Source: Hordeum vulgare subsp. vulgare (lineage: Eukaryota > Streptophyta > Magnoliopsida > Poales > Poaceae). From it: 64,000 nucleotides of DNA. Shown one piece after another: positions 46,502 through 58,380 of this stretch. A program made the position numbers and the translations under genes. The notes under the pieces were generated by a model. That model was given only the letters and a program-made list of their open reading frames with translations. It did not search any database and had not been told where the DNA came from. Within the stretch, counting starts at the first letter, position 1, and the number at the start of each line of letters is the position of its first letter. The DNA is taken from positions 358,825,974-358,889,973 of the forward strand of contig NC_058519.1 in the NCBI RefSeq assembly GCF_904849725.1. The letters run 5' to 3'.

Positions 46502-47040
46502 TTTGCCCAAAACATTTTGGTGAATGGTGCTTTCCATAAGGAGATCGAAAATCGCAGCAAGAAGAGCAAGAAGATGGGTTTGAGCTGCGGGATGATTTTT
46601 TCTAGAGGTAGGAGAAGGAGATGGGAGCTGGAATAAGTGGAGGGGGACACATGGGCCCCACAAGCCTCGTAGGCGCGACCAGGGGGGTGCCCGCGCCTCT
46701 AGGGCTTGTGTCCCACTGGTGCATCCCCCTGACTAGCTCTCCGTCTCAGAATTTTTCAAAAATTCCAGAAAAACTCATACTTGATTTTCAGGGCATTCGG
46801 AGAACTTTTATTTTTGGGACACTTTTCTACGGGACGCAAAAAGCATAAGATAGGAAAAACTAAAGCTAAATCTATAATTTTTCTTCTAAGCTACCGAAGG
46901 TAAAGGTTTGGAAGACAGGGCTGTGACTCTTAGATTCATCCATCACGGTCATCAAAAGAAATCCATCACTGAGGTTGATCATGTCTCCTTAACAAACATT
47001 TTCGAATCGCGTAAAAAAATGGAGAATTTTTGAATAGTCA
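46502..47040 (-). promoter_or_regulatory. LTR-like internal module upstream of ORF2 (E5)
   Basis: Minus-strand inverted repeat CAGTGGGACACAAGCC / GGCTTGTGGGGCCCATG at about 46720-46651; same placement as in E2, E6 and E8. Confidence 0.55.
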
Positions 47041-49756
47041 CTAGGTTACCTCAACGGGGATGTGCATATCCCCAAAAAGCAAATCATACTTCATCTTAAC
47101 AGTAGGTATAGGGCATTCAAAGCTCCCAATAAGAATCGATGAAATTATTTCAATAACATTGATGCAATGTACCCGATATTGTTTCTTTGGAAAGTGCAGT
47201 GTATGCTCATTACCATTGACATGGAAAGTGACATTGCCTTTGTTGCAATCAATAACAGCCCCTGCAGTGTATATAAATGGTCTTCCAAGGATGACCACCA
47301 TGGCATCATCCTCAGGTATATCCATAATAACAAAGTCTGTTAAGATAGTGACGTTAGCAACCACAACAGGCACATCCTCACAAATGCCGATAGGGAAAGC
47401 AGTTGATTTGTCGGCCATTTGCAGAGAGATTTTAGTGGGTGTCAACTTATCCACTTCAAGCCTACGATAAAGAGAGAGAGGTATAACACTAACACCGGCT
47501 CCAAGGTTGCATAAAGCAGTTCTAACGTAGTTTCCTTCAATGGAGCAAGGTATAGTGGGCACTCCGGGATCACCTAGTTTCTTAGGAGTTCCACCCTTGA
47601 AGGTATAATTAGCGAGCATGGTGGAAATCTCAATCTCAGGTATCCTCCTCTTATTAGTTAACAATATCCTTCATGTACTTAGCAAACGAAGACATTTTGA
47701 GCATATTTGTCAAACACATTTGCAGAAAGACAGGTCTAATCATTTCAACAAATCGCTCAAAATCCTCATCATCCTTTTTCTTGGATGGTTTGGGAGGAAA
47801 GGGCATGGGTTTCTGAACCCATGGTCCCCTTTCTTTACCATGCTTCCTAGCGATGAAATCGTTCTTATCGTATCTTCTATTTTTAGGTTGTGGGTTATCA
47901 AGATCAACAGGTTCAATCTCCAGATCCTTATCATTGCTAGGTTGAGCATCATCATGAACACCACTATCGATATTATCATTAGGCTCATGTTCATCACCAG
48001 ATTGTGTTTCGGCATCAGAAACAAAGACATCGTTTGGATTCTCGGGTGTAACAGCAACAAGGTTGCTAGCCTAGAAGTTCCTATCCTCTTTCTTTTTCTT
48101 TCTTGGATGAATAGGTGCCTCGGTGCTAACTCCTTGAGAATCTTGTTCAATTCTCTTAGGATGAGCCTCAGGATACAAAGGTTCCTGGGTCATTCTACCG
48201 CCTCTAGTGACGACTCTGACAGAATTGTCATTCAACTCATTGAGCAAGTCATTTTGAGCCTTAAGTACTTGTTCTACTTGAGTAGTAACCATAGAGGCAT
48301 GTTTACTCAAAAGCTTAAGATCATTGACGTTTCTGTCCACACAAGCACTTAAATGACTAAGCATACGAGCATTCTATTCCAATTGTCTGCTAACATAATC
48401 ATTGAAACTTTGGTGTTTGGCAACAAAGTTATCTAATTCATCCAGGCATAAGCTAGCAGGTTTATCAAAAGGAATGTCACTCTCACTGAATCTAAGAAGA
48501 GAATTTACCTCTACTACCTGTGTCAGGTTATCAAGACCATAGAGATCTTCGATAGGTGGTAGATTTTTGGCATCTTCATATTTAATGCCTTTCTCTTTCA
48601 TAGATTTCTTAGATTCTTGCATATATTCAGGACTGAGGAATAGAATACCTCTTTTCTTCGGAGGTGGTTCAGGAATAGTCCAAGCATTCTCATTGCACAA
48701 GATATTATTCAATAGGATCTCAGCTTGTTCTACAGTCCGTTCCCTAAAAACACAACCGACACAACTATCTAGGTGGTCTTTAGAAGCATTTGTTAGTCCA
48801 TTATAGAAGATATCAAGTATTTCATTCTTTTCAAGAGGGTGATCAGGCAAAGCATTCAGCAGCTGGACAAGCCTCCCCCACGCTTGTGGGAGACTCTCTT
48901 CTTCAACTTGCACAAAGTTGTATATTTCCTGCAAGGCAGCTTGCTTCTTATGGGCATGGAAATATTTCTCAGAGAAGTAGTAGATCATATCCTGGGGGCT
49001 ACGCACACAACCAGAAGCAAGAGAATTGAACCAAGTCTTAGCATCATCCTTTAGCAAGAAAGGAAACATCTTAAGGATATAGTAGTGGCGGATCTTTTCC
49101 TCACTCGTGAATAGGGTGGCTATATCGTGCAGCTTGGTAAGATGTGCGACAACCGTTTAAGACTCATAACCGTGAAAAGGATCATATTCGACCAGAGTGA
49201 TTAACTCAGGGTCGACAAGGAATTCATAATCCTTATCGGTCACAAAGATAGTCGAAGTAGCAAACTTCGGGTCGTATTTCATTCTAGCGCTCAAAGATTT
49301 TTCTTTCCAGTTGCACAGCAATTTCTCAAGATCATAGCTATCCTTACAAGCAAGAAAGTCCTCAGCTATCTCTCCCTCCATAACATAACCCTCAGGCATA
49401 TCAGGCAATTCATATCTAGGAGAGCTAGTTCTAACAAGCGAAAATGCAGGTTCTACTTCAATAATCTCAGCAGTTTCAGAAGTATCATCACATCTAGCAG
49501 CAATTCTAGCAATTTGTGCATCAAGGAATGCACCTAGTGTCAAAGCAGTATCAAGCAAAGCATCATCACAAGCATCATGGACAATAGAAGTAGCATCATC
49601 AAGCACATGCGACACATAAAAATTTCTAGCAGGAGGTGGTGCCGCAAACTTACTCATAACTGAAGGTGAATCAAGTGCAGAGCTAGATGGCAGTTCCTTA
49701 CCTGTCCTCGTAGTTGAGGGCAAGACTTTAGTTTTTGGATCTCTCGGATTCCTCAT
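47041..49756 (-). pseudogene. gag-protease polyprotein of E5
   Basis: ATG at 49756 (MRNPRDPKTK, the E2 type of N-terminus). In-frame stops at about 49156, 48374 and 48071, and a one-base insertion near 47667 before the protease. Gag domain with SLPQAWGRLVQLLNALPDHP. In the protease the active-site Asp is Asn (codon 47518-47516, LCNLGAGVSV), which should abolish activity. Ends EVT at 47041. Confidence 0.88.
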
Positions 49757-49805
49757 AGTGATCAGCAGACGTAAATCCCAAGTGACTCAGAGAATATAGC
49801 TATGC

Positions 49806-49824
49806 CTCCCCGGCAACGGCGCCA
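49806..49824 (-). promoter_or_regulatory. primer binding site, tRNA-Asp (E5)
   Basis: Minus-strand TGGCGCCGTTGCCGGGGAG, 11 nt after the 5' LTR end (gap AGACTATTTTC, identical to E3). Confidence 0.88.
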
Positions 49825-49835
49825 GAAAATAGTCT

Positions 49836-50710
49836 TGATAACCCACAAGTATAGGCGATCGCAACCGTTTTCGAGGGTAGAGTATTCAACCCAAATTTAT
49901 TGATTCGACACAAGGGGAAGACGAAGAATATTCTCAAGTATTAGTAGTTGGGTTGTCAATTCAACCACACCTGAAATACTTAGTATCTGCAGCAAAGTAT
50001 CAGTAGCAAGGTGGTGTGATAGCAACAGTAGCAACGGTAACAGTAGCGGCAGCGATAGCAATAGTGATAGAGTAAAAGTAGCAGCAGTGACAGCAGTAGC
50101 GACAGAGTAACAGTAGCAGCAGCGACAACAATAGCTGCAAAGAAACGTAGCAAGGACCAGTAGGAAAAACTCGTCGGCATTGGATCGGTGATGGATAATT
50201 ATGCTCGATGATATTCATCATGCAACAGTTATAACATGGAGAGATATGTAACTAACTCCAGTTCATCAATGCAATGTAGGCATGTATTATGTATGTAGTC
50301 ATACGTGCTTAGGGAAAAGAACTTGCATGACATCTATTGTCTATCCCTCCCGTGGCAACGGGGTCCTAATGGAAACTGCGGGATATTAAGGTTCTCCTTT
50401 TAATAGAGAACCGGAACAAAGCATTAGCACTCAGTGAATACATGAACTCCTCATACTATGGTCATCTCCGGGAGTGGTTCCGGCTATTGTCACTCCGGGG
50501 TTGTCGGGTCATAACAAATAGTAGGTGACTACAACTTGCAAGATAGGATCAAGTACTCACATATATTGACGAGAACATAATAGGTTCAGATTTGAAATCA
50601 TGGCACTCGGCCCTAGTGACAAGCATTAAGCATGGCAAAGTAGTAGCAACATCAATCTCAGAACATAGTGGATACTAGGGATCCATCCCCATCAAAACTA
50701 ACTTGATTAT
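49836..50710 (-). repeat. 5' LTR of E5, 3' part only
   Basis: Matches 43752-44629 of the E5 3' LTR; broken at TTGATTAT by E6. It has its own CAGTAGC-type microsatellite at about 50000-50140. Confidence 0.88.
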
Positions 50711-51472
50711 TGATACGTCTCCATTGTATCTAGTTTTCCAAACTCTTTTGCCCTTATTTTGGACTCTAATTTGCATGATTTGAATGGAACTAACCTGGCC
50801 TGACACTGTTTTCAGCAGAATTGCCTTGGTGTTATTTTTGTGCAGAAATCAAAGTTCTCCAAACGTCCTGAAATTTTACGGGGAGCAGTTTTGGAAAATA
50901 TCAAAAATATCTGCGCCAAGTTCCACCTCAGGGGGTGGGCTAGTGGGCCACAAACCCTTGCTCTGCCACCACCCCCCCGGTGGTGGTGGGCAGGCTTGTG
51001 GGGCCCACACGGCTCTGCCGACCCCAATTCCAGCTCTATAAGATCCCTTTCGTCCCAAAAAAATAAAAAAAGAAGTTTTCGCTGCGTTTTCAATGGACAA
51101 TAGATGTCATGCAAGTTCTTTTCCCTAAGCACGTATGACGACACAGGGAATGCATGCCTACATCACATTGACGAACGGGAGCTAGCCACATATCTCTCCA
51201 TGTTATAGCTGCTGCATGATGAATATCATCCAAACAAATCACCGACCCATTGCCTACGAGTTTGTCCTACTGCTGTTACTTGTCTTGCTCTGTTGCTGTT
51301 GCTACTACTGTTGCTACTCCTGTTACTTGTTTTGCTCTGCTGCTGCTGCTACTGTTGCTACTGCTGTTACTTGTCTTGCTCTGCTGCTACTGTTGCTACT
51401 ACTGTCGCTTGCTACTGTTGCTACTTGCTACTGCTGTCACTACTGTTGTTCCTTGCCACGACTGTTACTCGT
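50711..51472 (+). repeat. 5' LTR of E6, first segment
   Basis: Inverted repeat GTGGGCCACAAACC / GGCTTGTGGGGCCCAC at about 50944-51008, TATA-like TATAAG at 51037. Between CGCTGCGTTTTC and AATGGACAATAG (about 51092) it lacks roughly 0.56 kb present in E2, an internal LTR deletion. Microsatellite (CTGTTGCTACTG-like) at about 51262-51467; E7 is inserted in it. Confidence 0.88.
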
Positions 51473-53090
51473 TGATGGCTGCTATGTATCCCTTGCAACG
51501 GCACCAGAAATAGTTGTATCGACGACACCAGGAATCCTTCAGCTGCGGCTACGCCTTAAGGGACCTCCTAGGCAAGTATGCAAAGGATTTCCCCCGCGGC
51601 CTTGGAGCCTTGCGTTGGTGTTCCCTCGAAGCGGAAAGGGTGATGTAGCACAGAACCGGTAAGTATATCCCTCAATTTGAGAACCAAGGTATCTATCCGG
51701 CGGAAGAGTATCTCAAGATCCTGCACAAACACAAAAGCTTGCACCCAATGCTATGAAGGGGTTGTCAATCCCTTATAGATTGTTTGCCAAGTGAGAACTG
51801 AAAGCAACAAAGTAACAAAGCAAAGTAAAAGCAGAGTTGTAAACGATGGATGTGAATAGACTCGGGGGCCGTAGTGTTTACTAGTGTCTTCTCTCATAAA
51901 AGCAAGTAGACGGTGGGTGAACAAATTACTGTCGAGCAATTGATAGAACTGTGCAGAGTCGTGACAATATCTATGCAATGATTATTTCTATAGGCATCAC
52001 GTTCGAAACAAGTAGACCGATACTTTGTGCATCTACTACTATTACTCCACACGTCGACCACTATCCAGCATGCATCTAGTGAATTAAGTCCATAAGAACA
52101 GAGTAACGCCTTAAGCAAGATGACATGATGTAGAGGGATAATCTCAAACCAATGATAAAAACCCCATCTTTTTACCCTTGATGGCAACTACTTGATGTGT
52201 GCCTTGCTGCCCCTACTATCACTTGGAAGGGTCACCACATGGCAGAACCCAAAACCAAGCACTTCTCCCATTGCAAGAATCATAGATCTAGTTGGCCAAA
52301 CAAAACCCAAGACTCGGAGAGACTTACAAGGATATCAAATCATGCATATAAGAAATCAACAAAGACTCAAATATATATCATAGATAATCTGATCACAAGT
52401 CCACAATTCATCGGATCTCGACAAACACACCGCCAAAGAAGATTACATCGGATAGATCTCCATGAATATCATGGAGAAATTTGTATTGAAGATCAAAGAG
52501 AGAGAAGAAGCCATCTAGCTACTAACTACGGACCCGTAGGTCTGAAGTGAACTACTCACGAGTCATTGGAGGGGCGACGATGATGATGAAGAAGCCCTCC
52601 ACCTCCATAGTCCCCTCCGGCAGGGCACCGGGAAGGGTCTCCATATGAGATCTCGTGGAAACGAAAACTTGCGGCGGCGGAAAAGTATTTTCGAGGCTCC
52701 CCTGATTTTTTGCAGAATATATGGGAATATATAGGCGCAAGAACTAGGTCAAGGGCGGCGAGGGAGGCCACAAGCCTGCCCACCGCCGCCTCCCCCGTGG
52801 TGGCAGAGTGGGGGCTTGTGGGCTTCGTGTAGCCCACCTGGCTTGGCCCAAAAGCCCCCTGGACTTCTTCCGTTCGGGAAAAAATCATTTCGGGTTTTTC
52901 TTCCGTTTGGACTCCGTTCCAAAATCAGATCTGAAAAGAGTCAAAAACACGGAAAAACAGGAACTGGCACTTGGCACTGAATCAATAAGTTAGTCCCAAA
53001 AAAGATATAAAAAGATACATAAAACATACAAAGAAGGCAAGATAACAACGTGAAACCATCAAAAATTATAGATATGTTTGAGACGTATCA
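51473..53090 (-). repeat. 3' LTR of E7 (1618 bp)
   Basis: Minus strand TGATACGTCTCAAACATATC (53090) to GCAGCCATCA (51473). Primer-site relic TGGTGCCGTTGCAAGGG at 51505-51489. GC-rich inverted repeat at about 52770-52820; TATA-like TATATATT near 52733. Confidence 0.92.
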
Positions 53091-53105
53091 AGCATCCCCA
53101 AGCTT
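53091..53105 (-). promoter_or_regulatory. 3' polypurine tract (E7)
   Basis: Minus-strand AAGCTTGGGGATGCT abutting the LTR; identical to E1. Confidence 0.87.
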
Positions 53106-55803
53106 AACTCCTGCTCGTCCTCGAGTAGGGAAGTGATAAGAATGAATTTTTGATGCTTTCATGCTACCTAGCATAGTTGTCCTTTGTAATTCCTCTTATG
53201 TGACGTGAATGTTCAGATCCATTAGATTCAAAACAATAGTTTGCTATTGATGTGGAGACAATAATAGTTCAAGCAAACTAGCAAAGTAATCATGAACTTT
53301 CAAAATAACAAGGCCAAAAGAAAGTTATCCCTACAAAAGCATATAGTCTGGCTATGCTCTATCATCATTGCACAACGAATTTAAATCATGCACAACCCCA
53401 GTATTGGCCAAGTAATTGTTTCACACCTTTACTTTCTCAAACATTTTCAACTCTCACGCAATACATGAGCGTGAGCCATGGTTATAGCACTATAGATGGT
53501 GTGGAATGTGGTGGAGGTTGCAAGACAAAAAAGGAGAAGATAGTCACATTAACTAGGCATATCAATGAGCTGTGGAGATGCTCATCAATAGATATCAATG
53601 TGAATGAGTAGGGAATGCCATACAAATGATGCACTAGAGCTACAAGTAAGTGAAAGCTCTTAAAGAAAACTAGTGGGTGTGCATCCAACTTGCTTGCTCA
53701 CGAAGACCTAAGTCAATTTTGAGGAAGCTTATCATTGGAATATACAAGCCAAGTTATATAATGAGAGTTTCACACTAGCTATATGGTGGTGACAAAACGA
53801 GAGACTCTCAATCATGAAGATCATGGTGCTCAAAGTGCACAAGTGTGGACAAAGTGGTAGCATTGTCCCTTCTCTCTTTTTCTCTCATTTTTTTTTTATT
53901 TTGGTGGGCTCTTTGGCCTCTTTTTTATGGGCTTCTTTGGCCTCTTTTATTTCCTCACATGGGACAATGCTCCAATAATGATGATGATCACACTTTCAAC
54001 TCAAAACTTAGAGCAATTATGACTCTATATGGAATGCCTTCGGTAGTATACCGTGGCAATGTTCTAGCATGGCATAGACATCAATGGAAACATCATGCTA
54101 GCTATCTTACGATCATGCAATGGCAATGTAGACGTGGTGGCACATATCATGGTGGTAGTTGCATGGCGATATATCTCGGAATGACTTTGAAAAGGCCATA
54201 ATAGGTAGGTATGGTGGCTGTTTTGAGGGGACTAATGGTGGGTTTTGTGCACCGGCGAAAGTTGCACGGCACTAAGAAGATAGTGATGGTAGAAGGTGAA
54301 AGTGCAATTTAATCCATGGACTCAACATTAGTCATGAAGAACTCATATACTTGTTGCAAAAGTTTTATTAGTAATCGAAACAAAGCATTCAACGCATACT
54401 CCTAGGGGTAGGGTTGGTAGGTATAAACCATCGCGCGATCCCGACCGCCACACAAAGGATGACAATCAATAGACTAACCATGCTCAGATTTCATCACATA
54501 GCGGTTCACCATACGTGCATGCTACGGGAATCACTAACTTCAACCCAAGTATTTCTAGATCCACAACACCTTACTAGCATGACTTCAATATTACCATAAC
54601 CACAACTCAAAACTAATTGAGATGAATCAAACTTCTCTAACTATTCAATGCACATGAAGGTGGAAGTTTTCGTATCCCTTTGGATAACTACCCCTTTTGA
54701 GACTACTTTCGAAGCATAGATAAACTACCAAGCCACGCACCGCTGCGCTCTAAAAGATATAAATGAAGCACATAGAGCAAAAGTATCTAGCTCAAAAGAT
54801 ATAAGTGAAGCACATGTGAGCTGAATTGTCAACCAAAAGATATAAGTGAAGCTCGACAAAATCACGGTGTGTGCATGTCTCTCTCTCTCTAGGTGTGCAG
54901 CAAGGATGATTGTGACACTACAAAAATAAAAGACTCCTACGATACAAGACGCTCCTAGCAAAAACACATAACATGTGGTGAATAAAAATATAGCCCCAAG
55001 TAACGTTACCGATGGATTGAAGACGAGAGAGGGGATGCCTTCCCGGGGCATCCCCAAGCTTAGGCTTTTACGACATCCTTAATTCTCTTGGGGTGCCTTG
55101 GGCATCCCCAAGCTTGAGCTCTTGCCACTCTTTATCTTTTTTTCCATAATAACTTCACCCAAAACTTGAAAACTTCACAACACGAAACTTAAACAGAAAC
55201 TCGTGATAACATTAGTACAAGAAAGCAAACCACCACTTCCTTAGGTACTGTAGCAAACTTTAAATTCTACTTGTTCTGTTGTTGGGTTACTGTACTTTCA
55301 ATCTTCCATGGCTAATACCCCCCGATACTGTCCATAGTGTCATCAAAATAAGCAACCAACACAACCAAAACAGAATCTGTTAACAGCAGACCAGTCTGTA
55401 GCAATCTGTATGTTTCGTATACCTCTGGTACTTCAAAAATTCTGAAACATTATGACAGTCTGAAGAATTTGCGTAGCAATCAGAAGCAAAAAGAATCAAC
55501 TCAAAAGCTCTTACAGAAAAAAATGAAAATACTTTTCGTGAGCAGAAAGTTTCTGTCTTTTCCAGCATGACCAAACGATCAACCCCAAGACTAATCATAA
55601 CGGTTTTGCTTGGCACAAACGCAAAAAGAAACACAAAAAACACAATCATAACAGAATTATGAAAGTGTGGAAAACACAAAACAGAAAGAAAAAGGATAGA
55701 TTCATTGGGTTGCCTCCCAACAAGCACTATTGTTTAATGCCCTTAGCTAGGCATTCAATGATGCTCTCACAAAAGACAAGAATTGAAGCACAACGAGAGC
55801 ATC
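53106..55803 (-). other. E7 non-coding spacer
   Basis: Homologous to 1290-3929 of E1 in reverse, with no supportable gene. Contains two internal PPT-like tracts (listed separately) and a T-rich patch at 53875-53960. Confidence 0.82.
55031..55115 (-). repeat. two internal PPT-like tracts (E7)
   Basis: Minus-strand AAGCTTGGGGATGC at 55115-55102 and again at 55061-55048, both identical to the first 14 bases of the 15-nt PPT at 53105-53091. The second forms a hairpin with GGCATCCCC (55039-55031). Confidence 0.65.
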
Positions 55804-56514
55804 CTAAAGCATGTGAAAATCACATCTAAGTCTAACATACTTCCTATGCATAGGCATTTTATAGGAAAACAGATTTTCAAGAGAACCAACAGTTGCCATA
55901 TGCAAGGAAGAAGAAAGAGACAATAGCAATCTCAACATAACGAGAGGTATTTTGGTAACATGAAAGTTTCTACCACAATATTTTACTCTCTCATAGCAAT
56001 TACATGTGGGATCATATTCAAATTCAACAATATAGCTATCACATAGGATACTCTTTTGATGATCCACATGCATGCAAAGTTGACGCTCTTCAAAGATAGT
56101 GGGATTATCATCAACCAAAGTCATGACGTCTCCAAACCCACTTCTAATATTATTGCAAATATCATATTCATCATGGGGTTTGAACAAATTTTCAAGATCA
56201 TAAGAAAGATCATCACCCCAATCATGATTATTGCAACAAGTAGTGGTCAAAGCAAAACTAGAATCCCCAAGCTTAGGGTTTTGCATATTTTTAGCATGAT
56301 TGTCAATAATAGAATTTATAGTGAAACCATTGCAATCATGCTTTTCATCCAAGGAGCCCTCGTGAATCACTTCATGAATTTCTTCCTCACAATTTTCAGA
56401 TTCACGCATCTTACGCAAAACTCCAAAGAAATAGTCAATTGCCCTCAACTCACTAGCAATTTGTTCCACACAAGTGGGTCTCTTAAAGAGATTAGCTAGT
56501 GGATGATGATCCAT
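55804..56514 (-). CDS. ORF of E7, 236 aa, function unknown
   Basis: Intact: ATG at 56514 (MDHHPLANLFKRPTCVEQIA) to stop at 55804, about 215 nt after the PBS. Acidic, Cys-rich middle (TTCCNNHDW; NCYERVKYCGRNFH). One hydrophobic stretch near residues 188-207 (KIPLVMLRLLLSLSSSL) is membrane-like. No gag, protease or zinc-knuckle motif. It is the only product the element could make and is absent from the visible part of E1. An env-like or accessory protein is possible, not shown. The codons for PKLGDS contain a PPT-like AAGCTTGGGGAT. Confidence 0.6.
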   Translation of the reverse strand: MDHHPLANLFKRPTCVEQIASELRAIDYFFGVLRKMRESENCEEEIHEVIHEGSLDEKHDCNGFTINSIIDNHAKNMQNPKLGDSSFALTTTCCNNHDWGDDLSYDLENLFKPHDEYDICNNIRSGFGDVMTLVDDNPTIFEERQLCMHVDHQKSILCDSYIVEFEYDPTCNCYERVKYCGRNFHVTKIPLVMLRLLLSLSSSLHMATVGSLENLFSYKMPMHRKYVRLRCDFHML

Positions 56515-56730
56515 ATCAATGGATTTTTAGCAAGCAAAGATGCAAGCTAAAAGAAGGCACATGGTAACACAAGCAAACAGAAAGCAAGCGGAAGAAGGGC
56601 GAACGGAAAAAGGCAAATGAAAACAGCAAATGTGAAGCGGGGGAGAGGAAAACGAGAGGCAACTGGCAACAAAAGTAAATGCAAGACAAGAGTTTGTGAG
56701 ACCTACTTGGATAGATCTTGATTTCTCCTC
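56515..56730 (-). other. E7 leader between PBS and ORF
   Basis: About 215 nt non-coding 5' leader, pyrimidine-rich on the minus strand. Probably includes packaging signals, not identifiable by eye. Confidence 0.6.
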
Positions 56731-56746
56731 CCCGGCAACGGCGCCA
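56731..56746 (-). promoter_or_regulatory. primer binding site, tRNA-Asp (E7)
   Basis: Minus-strand TGGCGCCGTTGCCGGG, 10 nt after the 5' LTR end. Confidence 0.88.
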
Positions 56747-56756
56747 GAAATACTTC

Positions 56757-58375
56757 TGATGGCTGCTGTGTATCCCTTGCAACAGCGCCAGAAAATAGTT
56801 GTGTCGACGGCACTAGGAATCCTTCAGCTGCGGCTACGCCTTAAGGGACTTCCTAGGCAAGTATGCGAAGGATTTCTCCCGCGACCTTGGAGCCTTGCGT
56901 TGGTGTTCCCTCGAAGCGGAAAGGGTGATGTAGCACAGCGACGGTAAGTATTTCCCTTAGTTTGAGAACCAAGGTATCAATCCGGCGGAAGAGTATCTCA
57001 AGATCCTGCACAAACACAAAATCTTGCACCCAATGCTATGAAGGGGTTGTCAATCCCTTATAGATTGTTTGCCAAGTGAGAACTGAAAGAAACAAAGTAA
57101 CAAAGCAAAGTAAAAGCGGAGTTGTAAACGGTGGATGTGAATAGACCCGGGGGCCGTAGTGTTTACTAGTGGCTTCTCTCATAAAAGCAAGTAGACGGTG
57201 GGTGAACAAATTACTGTCGAGCAATTGATAGAACTGTGCAGAGTCGTGACGATATCTATGCAATGATTATTTCTATAGGCATCACGTCCGAAACAAGTAG
57301 ACCGATACTTTCTGCATCTACTACTATTAGTCCACACGTCGACCGCTATCCAGCATGCATCTAGTGTATTAAGTCCATAAGAACAGAGTAACGCCTTAAG
57401 CAAGATGATATGATGTAGAGGGATAATCTCAAACCAATGATAAAACCCCCATCTTTTTACCCTTGATGGCAACTACTTGATGTGTGCCTTGCTGCCCCTA
57501 CTGTCACTGGGAAAGGTCACCACATGGCAGAACCCAAAACCAAGCACTTCTCCCATTGCAAGAATCATAGATCTAGTTGGCCAAACAAAACCCAAGACTC
57601 GGAGAGACTTACAAGGATATCAAATCATGCATATAAGAAATCAGAAAAGACTCAAATATATATCATAGATAATCTGATCAGAAGTCCACAATTCATCGGA
57701 TCTCGACAAACACACCACCAAAGAAGATTACATCGAAGAGATCTCCATGAAGATCATGGAGAACTTTGTATTGAAGATCCAAGAGAGAGAAGAAACCATC
57801 TAGATACTAACTATGGACCCGTAGGTCTGAAGTGAACTACTCACGAGTCATTGGAGGGGCGATGATGATTATGATGAAGCCCTCCACCTCCAAAGTCCCC
57901 TCCGGCAGGGCGCCGGGAAGGGTCTCCAGATGAGATCTCGCGAAAACGGAAGCTTGCGGTAGCGGAAAAGTATTTTCGAGGCTCCCCTCATTTTTTGCGG
58001 AATATTTGGGAATATATAGGCGCAAGACCTAGGTCAGGGGGCGGCCAGGGAGGCCACAAGCCTGCCCACCGCCGCCTCCCCCTGGTGGCAGAGTGGGGGC
58101 TTGTGGGCTCCCTGGAGGCCACCTAGCTTGGCCCAAAAGCCCCCTGGACTTCTTCCGTCCGGGAAAAATCATTTCGGGGCTTTTCTTCCGTTTGGACTCC
58201 GTTCCAAAATCAGATCTGAAAAGAGTCAAAAACACGGAAAAACAGGAACTGGCACTTGGCACTGAATCAATAATTTAGTCCCAAAAAAGATATAAAAAGA
58301 TACATAAAACATACAAAGTAGGCAAGATAACAACGTGAAACCATAAAAAATTATAGATACGTTTGAGACGTATCA
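56757..58375 (-). repeat. 5' LTR of E7 (1619 bp)
   Basis: Minus strand TGATACGTCTCAAACG (58375) to GCAGCCATCA (56757). Primer-site relic TGGCGCTGTTGCAAGGG at 56790-56774. GC-rich repeat at about 58050-58105 and a TATA-like TATATAT near 58012-58018 (minus). Confidence 0.92.
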
Positions 58376-58380
58376 CTCGT

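Larger units (their letters stand above)
43752..50710 (-). mobile_element. E5: non-autonomous Gypsy element (Sabrina-like) with internal deletion
   Basis: Minus-strand relative of E2: 5' LTR at 49836-50710 (interrupted by E6), PBS, gag-protease, LTR-like module, ORF2, then a deletion junction into the 3' LTR. Left flank GGGCG (43747-43751) is the candidate target site in E9. The rest of its 5' LTR should lie beyond E6, right of the window. No pol enzymes. Confidence 0.9.
51473..58375 (-). mobile_element. E7: short Gypsy-type element (E1 family) with one unrelated ORF
   Basis: Complete 6.9-kb element on the minus strand, perfect duplication CTCGT at 51468-51472 and 58376-58380, inserted in the E6 LTR microsatellite. 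LTRs of 1619 and 1618 bp are near-identical, so it is probably the youngest or among the youngest here. Internal 3.67 kb holds a PBS, one ORF (55804-56514), a spacer and a PPT. It shares LTR and spacer with E1 but has no gag or protease. Confidence 0.95.
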
